A stretch of DNA of 8,282 bases from an uncultured Ruminococcus sp. (lineage in GTDB: Bacteria; Bacillota; Clostridia; Oscillospirales; Ruminococcaceae). The stretch's first letter is position 1. Each line of letters begins with the position of its first letter. The notes beneath the pieces were generated by a model. It saw nothing but the letters and a program-made list of their open reading frames with translations, searched no databases and was not told the origin of the DNA. Position numbers and translations under genes: made by a program. Positions 7,401 through 8,282 of this stretch are shown here, piece by piece. The stretch spans positions 1 to 8,282 of the forward strand of contig CANQCJ010000088.1 in assembly GCA_947589205.1 (NCBI GenBank). The letters run 5' to 3'.

Positions 7401-8026
7401 CCCTGCGACTTGTACGCGCAAACCGCGCAGCGGTGTCTTGCAAGATATTCAATGCGGTTGGGTCTCTTGTGGCTTCTTCTGCCTTTAAGACCCTTTATAT
7501 TGAACATATAGTATGCGCAGTCGTCTGCATACATAGAACTCGGTGTAAATTCAAAGGTTATCGTACTTGTTCCGTCAAAATGTTTGTTTTCGAGCTTTGC
7601 ATTTTGAACCGCAGAATGACCGGCATTTGTACCATCGCGGTAGATCTCCAATTCAATATCAAACGCTTCGCCTTCTATAGGGATAAGCTCATCATCGTAA
7701 ACGGCAGTTACCTTGGTCGTGCCGTCCTCAATATATACGCTTCCGTTCATACTCGGGGTGCTGGTCTTGATGTACGGAGGAGCAACATATCCGCCGCCCG
7801 GGTTAGAGAGCATAGGAGTTTTAGCGGAAAGCGCACTTGCGTCTCCTTTGAAATAATCATTGAACGCATAACCGCCCTGATAATACTTGGTAGGCGCGAG
7901 CCTCGTTACTGCGAACTGCGCTTCGGGAACGTGCGGGAGCGGCATATCGAAATGGTCGCCCTTGTCAAAATCCTTAGTTACCTCATAGCTGTCAAGGTCT
8001 ACATACGTCCATTCGGAATATTCCAT
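4484..8026 (-). CDS. Large modular surface/secreted-type protein: InlB-like, Ig-like, Cys-rich repeats, two FN3 domains (N-terminus probably truncated)
   Basis: Visible part is 1180 residues from the formal ATG at 8026. Residues 1-360 are an unassigned, beta-rich region with an HRCAVCAY element (198-205). Residues 366-449 resemble the divergent InlB B-repeat (NEGGT, ICVDG). Residues 466-557 form an Ig-like domain (YQWYKDGKPI...DSGIYYLEV). About 575-958 hold ten Cys-rich repeats, 959-1003 a Pro/Asp/Glu/Thr linker, and 1004-1088 and 1091-1178 two FN3 domains. The composition suggests an extracellular adhesion or scaffold role, but no catalytic motif is seen. There is no signal peptide at 8026, no LPXTG-type sorting signal, no dockerin and no SLH domain. 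The ATG lacks a well-placed ribosome binding site, and sensible protein sequence continues upstream in frame (YYFIVKYGTIKDYETQE). The true N-terminus is therefore upstream, across an apparent frameshift near 8081-8086. The gene converges on pflA. Function unknown. Confidence 0.85.
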   Translation of the reverse strand: MEYSEWTYVDLDSYEVTKDFDKGDHFDMPLPHVPEAQFAVTRLAPTKYYQGGYAFNDYFKGDASALSAKTPMLSNPGGGYVAPPYIKTSTPSMNGSVYIEDGTTKVTAVYDDELIPIEGEAFDIELEIYRDGTNAGHSAVQNAKLENKHFDGTSTITFEFTPSSMYADDCAYYMFNIKGLKGRRSHKRPNRIEYLARHRCAVCAYKSQGYDWNVFGQPALLDNTDISTNGWKTADGESIPEQLKHRMVLVVEAPTPKLEDQIEKKLESELDSNAKICQSFSINLTVCKKQVIETGQGVRVSLGFPEGYGPEDAGVTFKVYHFTRDKQGNITGSEEIPCVITPYGLIVTCKSFSPYALVVVDEEPATTEKSIVVSTNEGGTATGSEEILTLSGGSKVIEVKADNEHEIEYICVDGSYVDISSNKTQQNVTVEYDKIGQSAIVDVKFIAKSVVEENEQKGEAPVEPTAEKASIEISSSTAAAQQGNTLKLSPKVTANGDNVTYQWYKDGKPIEGQTKAELVIENSKTTDSGIYYLEVTTYSGTASATARSGEITVTITENAHVHTPGEAKKTNETAATCTEPGGYDSEVHCAVCGELMTKEHITVEALGHEKGEFEVTKPATCTEKGVQTAKCTRCGEAVETKDIEALGHEKGEFVIEKDATCTENGSKAAHCTRCDEIVEAEEIPAHGHKFGEWEEHENPDVPCGSYKVRVCEYCRLEETQTNEAEHTWQSDYTVDKQPDCINEGSRSIHCDKCGAVKDSEVIPANGHDFGEWITVESPDCDDSGTKKRVCRVCEFAEEEALSAEGHAWQTEYTVDKKADCVNDGSRSIHCDKCDAVKDSEVIPALGHSFGEWITVESPDCDDKGAQKHTCTVCGYTETRNINENGHSWQTEYTIDKQPDCVNDGSKSIHCSKCDATKNSEVIPALGHKYEDTVVAPEVGKEGYTEHKCSVCGDSYIDSHTPALPDESEPSKPDEPGTDDPTTPDEPTKPDEPTTQAPAVPETTTYTSTSSAVRINWNAADGADGYRIYRLIDGKWKSVKTLGKGDVTTFRESGLTAGTVYEYKVKAFTRDENGEPVWGEASAEFTAATKPEAVSFGKCTKSKDAVRLNWNGVECTGYKIQMLENGKWRTVKLIKGEKTTYRLSGLKSGTVYKFRIQAYTTGGAQKAFTKWSAVKKLTTKK
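5153..6304 (-). repeat. Ten tandem Cys-rich repeats (about 40 residues each) inside the surface-protein gene
   Basis: Each unit has the pattern C-x9-11-C-x2-C, then about 12-17 residues to GH (or EH), then about 8-12 residues to the next unit. The first-Cys positions are 577, 621, 661, 703, 740, 780, 820, 860 and 900. A tenth degenerate unit keeps only the CxxC (948, 951). The first three units carry ATCTE; the later ones carry variants of PDC or ADC. Three Cys plus one His per unit could bind a metal in a zinc-ribbon-like way, or form disulphides. Which of these applies is inference. Similar repeats occur in other Firmicutes surface proteins, but I cannot assign a named family. Confidence 0.85.
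5234..5926 (-). repeat. 240-bp higher-order (dimeric) tandem repeat within the Cys-rich array
   Basis: From residue 701 onward two unit types alternate: type A (SIHCDKCDAVKDSEVIPALGH) and type B (CxxC then EGHAWQTEYTVDK). A full A+B pair spans 80 residues, or 240 bp. Pairs lie at 5570-5809 and 5330-5569, with a partial B before them and a partial A after them. At the DNA level, 5441-5482 and 5681-5722 are identical over 42 bases. The block at 5501-5520 recurs exactly at 5741-5760, and a slightly diverged copy lies near 5261. This points to recent duplication of dimers. Confidence 0.85.
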
Positions 8027-8061
8027 TTCCTGAGTCTCATAATCCTTTATCGTGCCGTATT

Positions 8062-8282
8062 TTACGATAAAGTAATAGCCTTTTTCAAAATATCTTCGTT
8101 GGGCAAAACGTCGTTTCTTAACATAGCGACCGCATTGGCGTATCTGGCGTCTTGGGGAAAGCCCATATCTATTATGATCCTTATATAAGCACCGTGCAAA
8201 GCGGAAACCACTTTAACGCCCTCTATAATGTCGTTTAATTCTTCTTGGCTTTTGTCATCAAAATATTTTTTATAGAAAGTTT
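8062..8282 (-). CDS. Coding fragment in another frame, probably the upstream part of the same surface-protein gene (open at window edge)
   Basis: On the - strand a frame enters at the window edge and runs 72 residues to a TAA at 8062-8064. Its product includes EELNDIIEGVKVVSALHG, AYIRIIIDMGFPQDARYANA and MLRNDVLPNEDILKK, a credible helical protein sequence. The last few residues (AITLS) are probably out-of-frame, because the frame of the 4484-8026 gene already reads convincingly (FEKGYYFIVKYG) from the same place. Reading NEDILKK and then GYYFIVKYG requires one extra A in the run opposite 8081-8085. I therefore take this as the 5' continuation of the large gene, separated by a frameshift. Alternatively it could be the C-terminus of a separate upstream gene. 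I do not recognise the domain. Confidence 0.6.
   Translation of the reverse strand, partial: TFYKKYFDDKSQEELNDIIEGVKVVSALHGAYIRIIIDMGFPQDARYANAVAMLRNDVLPNEDILKKAITLS
8080..8086 (-). other. Apparent frameshift site in an A-run
   Basis: The - strand reads TTG AAA AAG G here (T5 at 8081-8085 on the + strand). Upstream of it one frame is coherent; downstream the frame shifted by -1 is coherent. One additional A (A6) would fuse them. Possible causes are a real deletion, a sequencing or assembly error, or, less likely, slippage. Confidence 0.6.

Noticed and set aside
8010..8040. Ribosome binding site for the ATG at 8026
   Set aside because: AGGA lies only 1-2 bases before the ATG and AAGGA about 16 bases away. 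Neither spacing is good, which fits an internal methionine.
8075..8095. Programmed -1 frameshift
   Set aside because: The heptamer is G-AAA-AAG, not a full X-XXY-YYZ slippery site, and I see no clear stimulatory stem-loop. An indel or sequencing error is simpler, though not excluded.
7433..8188. Open + strand frame of 251 codons
   Set aside because: It is antisense to the N-terminal region of the surface protein and to the upstream fragment, both of which read as real protein on the - strand.

Overview
The window looks like a piece of a chromosome from an obligately anaerobic, fermentative, Gram-positive-type gut bacterium, probably class Clostridia (Oscillospiraceae or Ruminococcaceae-like). 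This is inferred from three things. It encodes an [FeFe]-hydrogenase maturation factor (HydF) and a pyruvate formate-lyase activating enzyme. Its base composition is balanced to slightly GC-rich, with clostridial-type genes. It also carries a large modular surface-type protein with Cys-rich 'GH...C..CxxC' repeats and fibronectin type III domains, a style common in gut Firmicutes. No 16S or other marker is present, so the placement is tentative.

Left part (1-4435, + strand) is a tightly packed run of four genes: the 3' part of hydF, uvrC (nucleotide excision repair), folC (folate polyglutamylation) and pflA (glycyl-radical activation of pyruvate formate-lyase). Junctions are very short: a stop followed by one codon, a 4-base overlap, and a 4-base gap or short overlap. 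The genes are therefore very likely co-transcribed, although their functions are mixed. HydF and PflA share an anaerobic fermentation, hydrogen and formate theme, and both support oxygen-sensitive metalloenzymes. UvrC and FolC are housekeeping.

Junction (4421-4470): the operon ends in a hairpin that contains the pflA stop codon in its loop. It is flanked by T-rich sequence on the right of the + strand and by A6 on the left, so it can act as a bidirectional terminator between convergent genes.

Right part (4484-8282, - strand) is one large gene for a modular, probably exported protein. Its visible order is: an unassigned beta-rich N-terminal region, a divergent InlB-B-like repeat, an Ig-like domain, ten Cys-rich repeats (the central ones organised as 240-bp dimers), a Pro/Asp/Thr-rich linker, and two FN3 domains. 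The formal ORF start at 8026 is not convincing. Coherent protein sequence continues upstream in the same frame to about 8086, then in another frame from about 8081 to the window edge. A one-base deletion in an A-run (T5 at 8081-8085 on the + strand) would explain this, so the gene is either frameshifted or affected by a sequencing error. The true N-terminus, signal peptide and promoter lie outside the window. No complete novel system is evident. The points most worth a second look are the frameshift and the repeat architecture.
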